This document shows, one piece after another, positions 1 to 9,283 of a DNA stretch of 64,000 bases (the stretch's first letter is position 1; each line of letters starts with the position of its first letter). The DNA comes from Rossellomorea marisflavi (GTDB lineage Bacteria; Bacillota; Bacilli; Bacillales; Bacillaceae_B), in contig CP033051.1 in assembly GCA_003667865.1 (NCBI GenBank), positions 3,188,501 through 3,252,500 of the forward strand. The letters are read 5' to 3'. Below the pieces are notes generated by a model. The model saw nothing but the letters and a program-made list of their open reading frames with translations. It searched no databases and was not told the origin of the DNA. The translations under genes were made by a program, and so were the position numbers.

Positions 1-2
1 AA

Positions 3-974
3 AACGTGAACGCTAGAGTTATTGATCGAACACAATTAATTCTAGATATCTTTGCCCAACGAGCTCGTTCAAAGGAAGGAAAGCTCCAAGTAGAACTAGC
101 TCAGCTTCAATACTTATTACCACGACTTAGTGGTCAAGGGATTTCGCTTTCAAGACTTGGTGGTGGTATTGGAACAAGAGGACCTGGGGAAACAAAGCTT
201 GAAAGTGATCGTCGTCATATTAGAAGAAGAATTGATGATATTAAGAAGTCTTTACAAACGATTGTGGAGCATCGCGAGCGGTATCGAGAGCGTAGAAAAC
301 GAAACAAAGCATTTCAAATTGCCCTCGTAGGGTATACAAATGCAGGGAAGTCAACGCTATTTAATCGATTATCAATTGCGGATTCCTATGAAGAGAATCA
401 ATTGTTTGCGACATTAGATCCGATGACAAGAAAAATGATTTTGCCTAGTGGGTATTCTACTCTGATTACAGATACGGTAGGATTTATTCAAGATCTACCA
501 ACAACATTAGTGGCGGCATTTCGTTCTACATTAGAAGAAGTAAGCGAAGCAGATTTATTGCTACATGTTGTTGATAGTTCAAGTCCTGATTATAACAATC
601 ATGAAGAAACCGTACAGAAATTATTGAAGGATTTAAAGATGGATCATATCCCTCAGCTTACGGTCTATAACAAAATGGATGTTGTTCATCATGAGTTTGT
701 CCCGGATAGTGGTGGTACCAATATGATGATCAGTGCATTACGTGAACAAGATCGAGAAGCACTTTTTGTAAAAGTTGAAGAGTTAGTGAAAGAACAGATG
801 AATCGCTATCATGTGATCCTTCCAGCAACAGAAGGGAAGGTACTATCCCAATTAAAAGCAGATACGATCTTAACAAAGTTAGATTTTAATGAAGAGGAAC
901 AAACCTATGAGGGGAAAGGCTATTATTTAGAAGATCACCCCGTGGCAGGTAGCATCAAGAATTTTACAAGGTAG
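3..974 (+). CDS. hflX: GTPase HflX (5'-truncated by window edge)
   Basis: Ribosome-associated GTPase of the HflX family, thought to split or rescue stalled ribosomes. The visible part has the HflX glycine-rich stretch [14 protein letters not shown] (visible residues 53-66), the G1 loop GYTNAGKS (109-116), the G3 motif DTVGF and the G4 motif NKMD. The frame is open to the first base, and HflX is usually about 420 residues, so roughly 100 N-terminal residues lie upstream; the GTG at base 6 is unlikely to be the start. The gene ends 12 bases before ynbB, as in the B. subtilis ynbA-ynbB pair, which suggests co-transcription. Confidence 0.95.
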   Translation, partial: NVNARVIDRTQLILDIFAQRARSKEGKLQVELAQLQYLLPRLSGQGISLSRLGGGIGTRGPGETKLESDRRHIRRRIDDIKKSLQTIVEHRERYRERRKRNKAFQIALVGYTNAGKSTLFNRLSIADSYEENQLFATLDPMTRKMILPSGYSTLITDTVGFIQDLPTTLVAAFRSTLEEVSEADLLLHVVDSSSPDYNNHEETVQKLLKDLKMDHIPQLTVYNKMDVVHHEFVPDSGGTNMMISALREQDREALFVKVEELVKEQMNRYHVILPATEGKVLSQLKADTILTKLDFNEEEQTYEGKGYYLEDHPVAGSIKNFTR

Positions 975-986
975 AAGGAGAAACAC

Positions 987-2258
987 ATGTTTACATTATT
1001 GCAAAATGGAGAAAAGATTCAGCCATTAGTAGAAAGTATAGAAGAAAAAATCCTTCCATTACATAGGGAGATAGAACGTCAGGCAGAAGCGAACCAATTT
1101 CGTGTACTACAAGCATTTCAAGCCAATCGTGTAAGTGATGCTCACTTCATCCCAACAACGGGTTATGGATATGATGATACGGGTAGGGATACACTTGAAA
1201 AAATCTATGCAGAAGTATTTGGAGGAGAAGCAGGACTCGTTCGACCTCAAATTATTTCGGGTACCCACGCGATTTCTATTGCACTATTCGGTCTACTGAG
1301 ACCAAATGATGAATTAATGTATATTACAGGCAAGCCCTATGACACATTAGAAGAAATTGTTGGAATTCGTGGAACGGGCAACGGTTCACTTCAGGAATTT
1401 GGAATTGGCTATCAAACGATTCCTTTGAAGGACGATGGGTCAGTAGATTTTGAGCTTGTGTCAAAATCGATTTCGGCAAAAACAAAGGTGATTGGCATCC
1501 AACGCTCGAAAGGCTATGCGTCTAGGCCATCTTTTACAATCGAAAAGATTCAAGAGATGATCTCTTTTGTGAAAGAAATTAACCCGAACATTATCGTGTT
1601 TGTTGACAATTGTTATGGCGAATTTGTTGAGGATTTAGAGCCATGCCATGTGGGTGCTGACATTATGGCAGGATCCTTAATCAAAAATCCTGGTGGGGGT
1701 CTTGCGAAAACAGGTGGCTATATTGTCGGAAAGAAAGAGCTTGTTGAGGCGTGCTCGTATCGAATGACATCACCTGGAATTGGAGCAGAGGCTGGAGCTT
1801 CTTTGTATAGTTTACAGGAAATGTATCAGGGCTTTTTCCTTGCTCCACACGTAGTAGCGCAAGCATTAAAGGGAGCGATTTTCACAGCTGCCTTCTTAAG
1901 TGAAATCGGAATGAGCACAAACCCAAGCTGGGATGCGAAGCGTACGGATCTTATTCAATCTGTTGTATTTCACGATAAAGACAAAATGATTGCGTTTTGC
2001 CAAGCAATACAGTTTGCATCACCTGTGAATTCGCATTTTACTCCACTCCCGAATTATATGCCGGGCTACGAGGATGACGTCATTATGGCAGCAGGGACAT
2101 TTATTCAAGGAGCGAGTATTGAATTATCAGCTGATGGACCCATTCGTCCACCATATGAAGCCTATATTCAAGGGGGCTTAACGTATTCGCATGTGAAAAT
2201 TGCGATCTGTATGGCGGTGGATCATTTGATTAGTAAAGAATTAATTACGTTAAAATAG
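987..2258 (+). CDS. ynbB: PLP-dependent methionine gamma-lyase-like protein YnbB
   Basis: Member of the YnbB / 'aluminium resistance' family of pyridoxal-phosphate enzymes related to cystathionine and methionine gamma-lyases (fold type I), cytosolic. The full length of 423 residues is normal. The likely PLP lysine lies in GSLIKNPGGG around residue 235, after an FVDNCYGE stretch that would hold the aspartate pairing with the pyridine nitrogen. A GAAGGAG site precedes the ATG. It follows hflX by 12 bases. The true substrate is not established in the family, so the name is by homology only. Confidence 0.93.
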   Translation: MFTLLQNGEKIQPLVESIEEKILPLHREIERQAEANQFRVLQAFQANRVSDAHFIPTTGYGYDDTGRDTLEKIYAEVFGGEAGLVRPQIISGTHAISIALFGLLRPNDELMYITGKPYDTLEEIVGIRGTGNGSLQEFGIGYQTIPLKDDGSVDFELVSKSISAKTKVIGIQRSKGYASRPSFTIEKIQEMISFVKEINPNIIVFVDNCYGEFVEDLEPCHVGADIMAGSLIKNPGGGLAKTGGYIVGKKELVEACSYRMTSPGIGAEAGASLYSLQEMYQGFFLAPHVVAQALKGAIFTAAFLSEIGMSTNPSWDAKRTDLIQSVVFHDKDKMIAFCQAIQFASPVNSHFTPLPNYMPGYEDDVIMAAGTFIQGASIELSADGPIRPPYEAYIQGGLTYSHVKIAICMAVDHLISKELITLK

Positions 2259-2281
2259 GATAAGATAATAGTGAAATTGCA

Positions 2282-2310
2282 TTTACAATGAGAAGGTAAT
2301 TTCATATAAT
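2282..2310 (+). promoter_or_regulatory. Sigma-A-like promoter for the ABC-F leader
   Basis: TTTACA (2282-2287), 17-base spacer, TATAAT (2305-2310). It would start a transcript with a leader of about 400 bases before the ABC-F gene at 2732. Confidence 0.6.
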
Positions 2311-2731
2311 AGTGATATATTCAATTATTTTACAGTAAAGGGGGAAATAGGGTCGATGAGTAAATCCGTTGTTTTTCAAATGGTTTTAGCTTGATACGGG
2401 ATAAGTCTGTCCATTTTTGGATAGTGCTTTCACATTTCAGCTTAAAATCATCGTAAAACAACGGACGAACATCCTTCAGAATGATGTATTCTGAAGGGGC
2501 TTTTCGAGTTAGTTGAAGAGTCATGACCCTTTTCCTTTTTCGATAACCTGTATCTATGGTTCTTTTCTTTAGATACAAAAACAAAAAGGTAGGGGAAACC
2601 CTATCTTTTTTATTTGGTTCATTTGACGCGGTTCTTGTAACCTTATAAGAATGTAATATTTAAACAAGAAAAGGGTCAGGGTTCTCCTTGTTTTACGAAT
2701 GATTCATTCGATAAAAAAGGAGAGACATACG
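2311..2731 (+). promoter_or_regulatory. Long leader upstream of the ABC-F gene with two hairpins
   Basis: No convincing gene in this 420-base gap. It holds a perfect 10-bp hairpin at 2473-2497 (CCTTCAGAAT / ATTCTGAAGG) followed by a weak T stretch, and an intrinsic terminator at 2587-2612 (8-bp stem, GAAA loop, six T). Both lie between the promoter at 2282 and the ABC-F start, the arrangement expected of transcription attenuation, which is known for several antibiotic-responsive ABC-F genes. A weaker promoter-like TTCTTG...TAATAT (2632-2659) could bypass the terminator. A minus-strand frame at 2330-2584 is judged to be non-coding. Confidence 0.45.
2587..2612 (+). terminator. Intrinsic terminator / possible attenuator
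   Basis: Eight-pair stem AGGTAGGG / CCCTATCT with a GAAA loop, then a T run; it ends about 120 bases before the ABC-F start. Confidence 0.65.
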
Positions 2732-4285
2732 ATGAGTATTTTAAATGTTACAAACGTAACGCATTATTTTGGAGATAAATTAGTTTTTAAAGATATAGAA
2801 TTTAGCTTGCTAAAGAACGAACGTGTTGGATTAGTTGGTGCAAACGGATCAGGAAAATCGACATTGCTTAACGTCATAAGTGGTGAGATCCTCCCTGATA
2901 GTGGAGAGATTGAATGGATTGGGAGCTCGCGAGTAGGATTCTTGGAACAGCATCATGACCTTCCACCTGGAGTTACGATTCGCGGATATTTAGGAAAAGC
3001 ATTTCAGCATTTATATGATGCAGAAAATGAAATGCTAAGGTTATCAGAAAAGATGGGAGACTGTTCTCCAGGCGAGTTAGAACAGCAACTTAAGCGCTTT
3101 GGTGAAATTCAAGATTTATTAGAGCGCCATGAATTTTATTTAATTGATGCAAAAATTGAAGAAATTGCAAATGGTTTAGGGATCATGGCACTGGGTCTTG
3201 AAACAGATGTTGACCAGCTAAGTGGAGGTCAACGAACAAAATTATTACTTGCAAAGCTTTTGCTTGAAAAGCCTGAAATTCTATTACTAGACGAACCGAC
3301 CAATTATTTAGATTATGAACATATTACGTGGTTAACAGAATATTTAAAAGGGTACCCGTACTCATTTATTTTGGTTTCACATGATACCGATTTTATGAAT
3401 GCTGTCGTCAATATCGTCTATCACTTAGAGCATAAAAGATTAACGCGCTATCTGGGCAATTATCAGCAATTTTTAAAAACGTATGAATTTAGAAAGCAAC
3501 AGCAGCATATTGCTTATAGTCGTCAGCAGCAAGAGATTCAAAAACTTGAAACGTATATTGCAAAGAATAAGGTACGTGCATCGACGTCTAAGCAGGCGAA
3601 ATCTCGAGAGAAAAAGCTCTTAAAAATTGATCGTATTCAACAACCAGATCGAATGCCAAAGCCGAAATTTTCCTTTCAAATACATGAACGGTCTACAAGT
3701 ACTGTTGTGGAAATTAAGGATTTGCAGATAGGCTATGAAAGGGCTTTGGTTGATCCGATGACCTTTGTTTTAAAAAGAGGACAGAAGGTTGCGATCACTG
3801 GCTATAACGGGATTGGAAAATCAACGACGTTAAAAACCATACTTGGAGAAATCTCTCCAATTGATGGAGAAATAACATTTGGTCAGAAAGTATTCCCTGC
3901 TTATTTTGCGCAGGAATGGCATACACAATCAGAACAAACACCGATCGAATATATTTGGGGAATGCATTCAATGAAGACGCAAAAAGAAATCCGTCAGGCT
4001 CTTGCTCGATGTGGATTACAGACAGAACATATATTTTCACCTCTTGCATCCCTGAGTGGAGGAGAACAAACGAAGGTTAGAATTTGTCAGCTTATGCTTG
4101 AACGAAGCAACTGGCTAATTTTAGATGAGCCAACCAATCATCTAGATATTCAAGCGAAAGAAGCTTTGCAAATTGCGTTACAGCAATATGAAGGAACAAT
4201 CTTACTAGTATCACACGAGCCTAGTTTTTATCAGGATTGGGTTTCGGATGTTTGGGATTTAGAAACATTATGTGGCATAAAATAA
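2732..4285 (+). CDS. yfmM: ABC-F ATPase, YfmM type
   Basis: Soluble ABC-F protein of 517 residues with two ATP-binding domains and no membrane segments. Such proteins act on the ribosome, either in translation or by displacing antibiotics. Walker A motifs are GANGSGKST and GYNGIGKST, signatures LSGGQ and LSGGEQ, Walker B LLLDEPTN and LILDEPTN. Between the domains lies the charged helical linker that reaches the tRNA sites. The opening MSILNV and overall pattern resemble B. subtilis YfmM. Start chosen at the ATG 8 bases after AAGGAGAG; an upstream ATG at 2699 has no ribosome site. It sits between ynbB and glnR, where B. subtilis has no such gene, so it is probably an insertion. Whether it confers drug resistance is unknown. 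Confidence 0.9.
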   Translation: MSILNVTNVTHYFGDKLVFKDIEFSLLKNERVGLVGANGSGKSTLLNVISGEILPDSGEIEWIGSSRVGFLEQHHDLPPGVTIRGYLGKAFQHLYDAENEMLRLSEKMGDCSPGELEQQLKRFGEIQDLLERHEFYLIDAKIEEIANGLGIMALGLETDVDQLSGGQRTKLLLAKLLLEKPEILLLDEPTNYLDYEHITWLTEYLKGYPYSFILVSHDTDFMNAVVNIVYHLEHKRLTRYLGNYQQFLKTYEFRKQQQHIAYSRQQQEIQKLETYIAKNKVRASTSKQAKSREKKLLKIDRIQQPDRMPKPKFSFQIHERSTSTVVEIKDLQIGYERALVDPMTFVLKRGQKVAITGYNGIGKSTTLKTILGEISPIDGEITFGQKVFPAYFAQEWHTQSEQTPIEYIWGMHSMKTQKEIRQALARCGLQTEHIFSPLASLSGGEQTKVRICQLMLERSNWLILDEPTNHLDIQAKEALQIALQQYEGTILLVSHEPSFYQDWVSDVWDLETLCGIK

Positions 4286-4298
4286 ATAATGGTGTTTG

Positions 4299-4330
4299 GG
4301 ATTGCCTCAATTAGGGGTAATCCTTATTTT
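4299..4330 (+). terminator. Terminator after ABC-F gene
   Basis: Stem GGATTGCC / GGTAATCC with one G-T pair, followed by TTATTTT. Confidence 0.75.
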
Positions 4331-4383
4331 GTTGGGAAAAATAAAAAGAAAATAAACCAATGTCATAATTTCATATAATTTGA

Positions 4384-4400
4384 TGTTAGAGTTCCTAACA
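4384..4400 (+). promoter_or_regulatory. GlnR/TnrA box 1 of the glnRA operon
   Basis: Perfect match to the consensus TGTNA-N7-TNACA (TGTTA, GAGTTCC, TAACA). It lies just upstream of the -35 element, at the place of the distal GlnR site in B. subtilis glnRA. Confidence 0.92.
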
Positions 4401-4405
4401 TATCA

Positions 4406-4434
4406 TTGACAACAAATCTGACATTGAATATAAT
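4406..4434 (+). promoter_or_regulatory. glnRA promoter
   Basis: TTGACA (4406-4411), 17-base spacer, TATAAT (4429-4434): a consensus sigma-A promoter 35 bases before the glnR start. Confidence 0.92.
4407..4423 (+). promoter_or_regulatory. GlnR/TnrA box 2 overlapping the -35
   Basis: TGACA, ACAAATC, TGACA: one mismatch to the GlnR consensus. It covers the -35 and part of the spacer, so a bound regulator would block RNA polymerase. Confidence 0.85.
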
Positions 4435-4469
4435 ATGGTTATCAAGGAAAAATAAAGGAGGATTTGAAG

Positions 4470-4880
4470 GTGAGCGGAAGTGAAATACGTCGTACTATGC
4501 CATTATTCCCAATTGGTATCGTCATGCAACTAACAGAATTATCAGCTCGTCAAATCCGATATTATGAAGAGCATGAACTTATTTTTCCAGCTAGAACAGA
4601 GGGAAAACGCCGATTGTTCTCCTTGAACGATATTGATAGACTTCTAGAAATAAAGGATTACTTGGATCAGGGTATCAATATGGCTGGAATTAAAAAGGTT
4701 ATGGCAGTTCAAGCAGAAACACAGGAATTAATCAAACAACAGCATCAAGAAGGGGAAAAAGCACGACAAGAATTATCCGATGACGAGCTGCGTAAGTTAT
4801 TGCGAAATGAAATGCTTCATGCAGGTCGCTTTAACAAAACATCGCTTCGTCAAGGAGATATGTCACGCTTCTTTCATTAA
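4470..4880 (+). CDS. glnR: Glutamine synthetase repressor GlnR
   Basis: MerR-family repressor of glnRA and other nitrogen genes under nitrogen excess. The N-terminal winged helix contains the very conserved stretch [14 protein letters not shown], and the protein ends with the typical C-terminal tail GDMSRFFH that senses feedback-inhibited glutamine synthetase. 136 residues, a normal length. Start chosen at GTG 4470, 8 bases after AAAGGAGG; the in-frame TTG at 4464 is too close to that site. Two GlnR boxes upstream show autoregulation. glnA follows after 39 bases. Confidence 0.96.
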   Translation: MSGSEIRRTMPLFPIGIVMQLTELSARQIRYYEEHELIFPARTEGKRRLFSLNDIDRLLEIKDYLDQGINMAGIKKVMAVQAETQELIKQQHQEGEKARQELSDDELRKLLRNEMLHAGRFNKTSLRQGDMSRFFH

Positions 4881-4919
4881 TATATAACCCTTTAAAAATT
4901 ATGAGGAGGAATACTAAGA

Positions 4920-6254
4920 ATGGCAAAGTACACTAAAGAGGATATTACACGATTTGCAGAGGAAGAAAATGTTAAATTTATTCGCTTACAATTTACAGAC
5001 ATCCTAGGAACAATCAAAAACGTAGAAATTCCAATTAGTCAATTGGAAAAAGCTATGGATAACAAAATGATGTTTGACGGATCTTCAATCGAAGGTTTTG
5101 TTCGTATCGAAGAGTCTGATATGTATCTATTCCCAGATTTAGATACGTGGGTTGTATTCCCATGGACAGCTGAAAAAGGGAAAGTGGCACGATTAATCTG
5201 TGACATCTACAATCCAGATGGAACGCCATTCGAAGGTGATCCTCGTAATAACTTAAAACGCGTATTAAAAGAAATGGAAGAGCTAGGGTTCACAGATTTC
5301 AACCTTGGACCAGAGCCAGAATTCTTCTTATTCAAGCTTGATGAAAAAGGTGAGCCGACATTAGAGCTTAACGATAATGGTGGCTACTTCGACTTAGCTC
5401 CTACAGATCTTGGTGAAAACTGCCGTCGTGATATCGTTCTAGAACTAGAAGAGATGGGCTTTGAAATCGAAGCATCTCACCACGAGGTGGCACCAGGACA
5501 ACACGAAATTGACTTTAAATATGCAAGTGCATTAAAAGCTTGTGATGATATTCAAACATTTAAGCTAGTTGTAAAAACAATTGCTCGTAAGCATGGTTTA
5601 CACGCTACATTTATGCCAAAACCATTATTCGGTGTTAACGGTTCTGGAATGCATGCAAACTTATCACTATTCAAAGGTGGGCAAAATGCATTCTTTGACG
5701 AAAATGGTGATCTGCAATTAAGCGATACAGCTCGTCAATTCTTAGCAGGTATTATCAAGCATGCTACATCATTCACAGCTGTAACAAACCCAACAGTTAA
5801 CTCTTATAAGCGTTTAGTACCAGGATATGAGGCTCCATGTTATGTTGCATGGTCTGCACGTAACCGTAGCCCATTAATCCGTATTCCATCTTCACGTGGT
5901 ATGAGTACACGTGTTGAGGTTCGTAGTGTTGACCCAGCAGCAAACCCATACCTAGCTATGGCGGTATTATTAGCTGCAGGACTTGACGGAATTAAAAACA
6001 GCCTACAAGCTCCAGCTCCAATCGACCGTAATATCTATGTAATGGATAAAAAGGAAAGAGAAGAAGCTGGTATCGTAGATCTTCCAGCAACATTATTTGC
6101 TGCTTTAGAAGAGTTGAAAAAGGACGAAGTTATGACAGGTGCTCTAGGCGCACATATCTTCGAACACTTTGTTGAAGCAAAAGAGATCGAGTGGGATATG
6201 TTCCGTACGCAAGTACATCCTTGGGAGCGCGAGCAGTATCTGCAAATGTATTAA
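4920..6254 (+). CDS. glnA: Glutamine synthetase, type I
   Basis: Converts glutamate, ammonia and ATP to glutamine; a cytosolic dodecamer. At 444 residues it is full length for the Gram-positive GS I-alpha form. Visible signatures are [16 protein letters not shown] near the N terminus, GPEPEFFLF, the NGSGMH loop, and NRSPLIRIP, which includes the feedback-sensitive region. GAGGAGGA lies 6 bases before the ATG. Transcribed with glnR from the GlnR-controlled promoter; feedback-inhibited enzyme in turn activates GlnR. Confidence 0.98.
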   Translation: MAKYTKEDITRFAEEENVKFIRLQFTDILGTIKNVEIPISQLEKAMDNKMMFDGSSIEGFVRIEESDMYLFPDLDTWVVFPWTAEKGKVARLICDIYNPDGTPFEGDPRNNLKRVLKEMEELGFTDFNLGPEPEFFLFKLDEKGEPTLELNDNGGYFDLAPTDLGENCRRDIVLELEEMGFEIEASHHEVAPGQHEIDFKYASALKACDDIQTFKLVVKTIARKHGLHATFMPKPLFGVNGSGMHANLSLFKGGQNAFFDENGDLQLSDTARQFLAGIIKHATSFTAVTNPTVNSYKRLVPGYEAPCYVAWSARNRSPLIRIPSSRGMSTRVEVRSVDPAANPYLAMAVLLAAGLDGIKNSLQAPAPIDRNIYVMDKKEREEAGIVDLPATLFAALEELKKDEVMTGALGAHIFEHFVEAKEIEWDMFRTQVHPWEREQYLQMY

Positions 6255-6262
6255 TGAATTTG

Positions 6263-6297
6263 GAAGCATGGGGACGTTTCTCATGCTTCTTTTTTTT
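6263..6297 (+). terminator. glnRA terminator
   Basis: Stem GAAGCATG / CATGCTTC with loop GGGACGTTTCT and a run of eight T. Confidence 0.9.
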
Positions 6298-6316
6298 GTG
6301 CAGGAGGCGAGGGCAG

Positions 6317-6400
6317 GAAGCGAGGGGACGCTTCTAGTGCTTCTTTTTGTACGAGAAGTTTGATGAAAGCGAGGGGACGCTTCTACTGCTTCTTTCTGTG
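6317..6400 (+). repeat. Two extra degenerate copies of the glnA terminator sequence
   Basis: Two tandem units of about 49 bases, each with GAAGC or GAAAGC, AGGGGACGCTTCT and TGCTTCTTT, related to the terminator at 6263. A further copy once stood at about 7647 and is now split by the IS element. The rest of the gap up to 6544 holds nothing recognisable. Confidence 0.75.
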
Positions 6401-6544
6401 TGTGAAGTTTGATGAATGTTCAAATATGTGCTAAATTTTTTCTCTTTTCGACTGCGATTTTAATCAAAATAAAGCGAAGTTCACCATTACTTTGATATAC
6501 TAACTAAATAACATAAATCATCGTAAGGGAGTCTTTCACATATA

Positions 6545-7645
6545 ATGTTCATTCTCATACCAATCATCGCACTACTACTCTATGGAGGGCTCGTCTACTA
6601 TATTGGCTGGCGAGGGTATCGTTGGCTTCGACCTGAGACGTCAAGCCGCCGTTTTAAGATTCTATATATTTTCGTCATCGTGCTGGCAGCTAGTTCGTTT
6701 ATCGTCGGCCGCATGTCTGGCATCACATTCTTAAATATAGTTGGTGCCTACTGGATGGCATGTTTTTATTTACTATTACTACTCGTTCCTCTTGCCCATA
6801 TTACAGTCATTGTCTTACGATTTACTCGACTGCCAAGGCGTGGAACACAGAAATGGGCTGGGTTCGTCACTTTAGCGCTGCTGTTATCCTTTATGTCATA
6901 CGGCATATTTAATGCTTACAGCCCAGTCGTACGCAACTATGAAATCAAGATAGAAAAAGGCTCATCATCTCTGGATCGACTAGACATTGCAATGGCAGCA
7001 GATACACACTTTGGATTGCTGTCAGGTAAAAATCACGCAGAGCGTTTAGTAAAGGAAATGAATGCACTCAACCCAGACATTATTCTATTGCCGGGTGATC
7101 TTTTCGATGATGATGTACAACCTTTTCTTGATCAAAAGATTGATGAGGTATTATCAAAGATGCATGCACCATACGGAGTATATGCTTCTCTTGGTAATCA
7201 CGATAAGCATGATGGTACCATTCAAGAACTTATTACAGCATTGGAGCAGAGCGGAATCAATGTACTCTATGATGAGGCAGTGGACGTTCAAGGTAAATTT
7301 ACACTGATCGGGCACAAAGATCGAACAGACCCAGAGAGGTTGCCGTTAGAAACAATAATGAATGGTGTCGACCATACGAAGCCTAAAATCCTTCTGGAGC
7401 ACCAGCCTTATGAACTTGACATTGCTCAGCATGCAGACATTGACTTAATGGTTTCAGGACATACCCATCGTGGTCAAGTCTTCCCTGGTAACCTAATTAC
7501 TAATGCGATTTATGAAAATGACTGGGGATATTTGAAAAAGGAACAAATGCACACAATCGTGACATCTGGCTTCGGCTTTTGGGGGCCGCCACTTCGGATT
7601 GGGTCTCGGTCTGAAATTGTTATGATTAATGTTCAGTTTGAGTAG
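6545..7645 (+). CDS. Membrane-anchored metallophosphoesterase
   Basis: Calcineurin-like phosphoesterase of the YkuE/YaeI kind, 366 residues. The first ~130 residues contain about four hydrophobic segments; the rest is the catalytic domain, with the metal-binding series ADTHFG, PGDLFDDD, GNHDKHD and SGHTHRGQ in order. Such proteins are proposed to hydrolyse phosphodiester or UDP-linked lipid substrates at the membrane, but the substrate cannot be told here. AAGGGAG lies some 12 bases before the ATG, a long spacing. It stands alone between the glnA terminator region and the IS element. Confidence 0.85.
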   Translation: MFILIPIIALLLYGGLVYYIGWRGYRWLRPETSSRRFKILYIFVIVLAASSFIVGRMSGITFLNIVGAYWMACFYLLLLLVPLAHITVIVLRFTRLPRRGTQKWAGFVTLALLLSFMSYGIFNAYSPVVRNYEIKIEKGSSSLDRLDIAMAADTHFGLLSGKNHAERLVKEMNALNPDIILLPGDLFDDDVQPFLDQKIDEVLSKMHAPYGVYASLGNHDKHDGTIQELITALEQSGINVLYDEAVDVQGKFTLIGHKDRTDPERLPLETIMNGVDHTKPKILLEHQPYELDIAQHADIDLMVSGHTHRGQVFPGNLITNAIYENDWGYLKKEQMHTIVTSGFGFWGPPLRIGSRSEIVMINVQFE

Positions 7646-7655
7646 GGAAGCTTGG

Positions 7656-7664
7656 GGACGTTTC
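7656..7664. repeat. Left target-site duplication of the IS element
   Basis: GGACGTTTC, repeated exactly at 9375-9383 on the other side of the element. Confidence 0.85.
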
Positions 7665-7718
7665 GAGACCGATGAAAAAGTCCGTTATATTTAAGAACCT
7701 TCCGGTTTTTTAGATACA

Positions 7719-7777
7719 AAAAGCCCCCTAATGGTATAATTAGTGCGACCAAACACAAACCATACTAGGGGGCTTTT
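7719..7777 (+). promoter_or_regulatory. IS promoter inside a ribosome-site-masking inverted repeat
   Basis: AAAAGCCCCCTA (7719-7730) pairs perfectly with TAGGGGGCTTTT (7766-7777), whose GGGGG is the transposase ribosome site. An extended -10 TGGTATAAT (7732-7740) sits between the arms. Transcripts starting here lack the left arm, so the site is free; read-through transcripts carry both arms and would mask it. Confidence 0.7.
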
Positions 7778-7779
7778 CT

Positions 7780-9246
7780 ATGCTTCGAACAGAGCCAAAG
7801 CAATATAGTTTTCATTCTGAATTATACAATAAAATTCCTGAAAAACATATACTTAGAAAAGTTTTGATGGCGGTAGACTTCAGTTTTATTAATAGTTTAT
7901 TAGAGAACTCTTACTGTAAGAACTTCGGAAGACCCGCAAAAGAGCCGGAAATGATGTGTAAAATCCTTTTCTTACAATATATCTATAACTTATCGGATGA
8001 CATTATCATTGGAGAGGCAAGTTTGAACCTTGCTTATTTATATTTTCTTGGTCTTAATCCTGAGGATAAGCTCCCTGAAAAGAGTCTTCTTTCTAAGTTC
8101 AGAACACAGCGGTTAGGGGAATCCACTCTTGACGAAATCATCATAGAAATTGTCCGTCAATGTGTAGGCAAAGGGATTATTAAGGGCAATAGTGTAAGTA
8201 TAGATGCCACTCATATTGAGGCAAATACCATTAAAAAGACACCTGAACGAATTATGAAGCATTTGGGGAGAGCCATTATTCATACATATGAAAAGGAAAC
8301 TGGGACAGACCTAGAAGGTCTGCCCGAAGTACCCGATTACAAAGAAATTTCTGATCACAAAGAAGCAAAAGCCGTGATGAAAGGGTATTTAGAGACGGTG
8401 TTAGACAAGGTAGAAACTAAAGTTTCAACAAAGGAGGTTCACACTGCAGCAATCATTCTAAGTGCCAGAAATATCTTAGCAGATCCAAAGTTCATGAATC
8501 AGAAGGGCGTTCGCTCCCTTGTTGATGGTGAAGCCCGAGTTGGCCGGAAAAGCAAAACTCAAGATTTCTTCGGGTATAAAACAGAGTTTGTGATGACAAC
8601 TGATGAACGGATCATAACTTCAGTACGGACTAGCAACGGTGCTTATATAGATGGGAGTCATGCCAAGGATTTATTTGATGAGACAAAGAAAAGTGGAGTG
8701 AAAATTCAAGAGGTTTATGGAGATAAAGCTTACTTTCGTAAATCAATATTAGATCAGATTGAGGAAGTAAAAGCAAAGGCGTACATCCCTGTAAGTGCAA
8801 CCGTGTATCGATTGGATGAAAGTGAATATTCATATAATAAAGACTCAGATGAATGGCAATGCAGCCAAGGTAATACAACAGTGGAGAAGAAATATTATAA
8901 ATCCAACCGTAAGGATGGGGTCAGGGAGGGATATAAATATTACTTTGAGTTAAAGCAGTGCAAGGCTTGTCCATTACAAGAGGCCTGTACACAAAATCGT
9001 GCACGGAGAATCCTTGTAGTCGGGATGAACACAACTCAATTTTATGAACTCTCTCAACAGCAAAAGACAGAAGAGTTTAAAGAAAAATATAAGAAAAGAG
9101 CTTCTATAGAAGGAAAAAATGCGGAGCTAAAAAGGTTTCATGGCCTATCCCGTGCAAGAGGATATGGTCTTTTAAGTGTGTCCAAACAATCAAAACTCAC
9201 CGCTATCGCAGTGAATCTAAAAAGAATTGCGGCGTTGATGTCCTAA
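7780..9246 (+). CDS. Transposase, IS1182 family
   Basis: 488-residue DDE transposase. The N-terminal DUF772-type domain opens with YSFHSELYNKIPEKH; the catalytic part shows the usual acidic positions in SIDATHIEANT, YGDKAYF and IEGKNAELKRFHGLSRARGYG. A CxxC-type cluster, CKACPLQEACTQ, lies near residue 395, as in relatives. Uninterrupted and of full length, so probably functional. The ribosome site AGGGGG lies in the hairpin described at 7719. Confidence 0.93.
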   Translation: MLRTEPKQYSFHSELYNKIPEKHILRKVLMAVDFSFINSLLENSYCKNFGRPAKEPEMMCKILFLQYIYNLSDDIIIGEASLNLAYLYFLGLNPEDKLPEKSLLSKFRTQRLGESTLDEIIIEIVRQCVGKGIIKGNSVSIDATHIEANTIKKTPERIMKHLGRAIIHTYEKETGTDLEGLPEVPDYKEISDHKEAKAVMKGYLETVLDKVETKVSTKEVHTAAIILSARNILADPKFMNQKGVRSLVDGEARVGRKSKTQDFFGYKTEFVMTTDERIITSVRTSNGAYIDGSHAKDLFDETKKSGVKIQEVYGDKAYFRKSILDQIEEVKAKAYIPVSATVYRLDESEYSYNKDSDEWQCSQGNTTVEKKYYKSNRKDGVREGYKYYFELKQCKACPLQEACTQNRARRILVVGMNTTQFYELSQQQKTEEFKEKYKKRASIEGKNAELKRFHGLSRARGYGLLSVSKQSKLTAIAVNLKRIAALMS

Positions 9247-9283
9247 AATACGGGGAATATCCCCCACTATATCCCCCGTTTTA
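9246..9283 (+). terminator. Transposase terminator-like hairpin
   Basis: ACGGGG pairs with CCCCGT around the stop codon; only a short TTTT follows. The remaining bases to 9374 are the right end of the IS. Confidence 0.5.

Noticed and set aside
2330-2584. 84-codon minus-strand frame in the ABC-F leader
   Set aside because: No ribosome site or recognisable family; it overlaps hairpins that better fit a regulatory leader.
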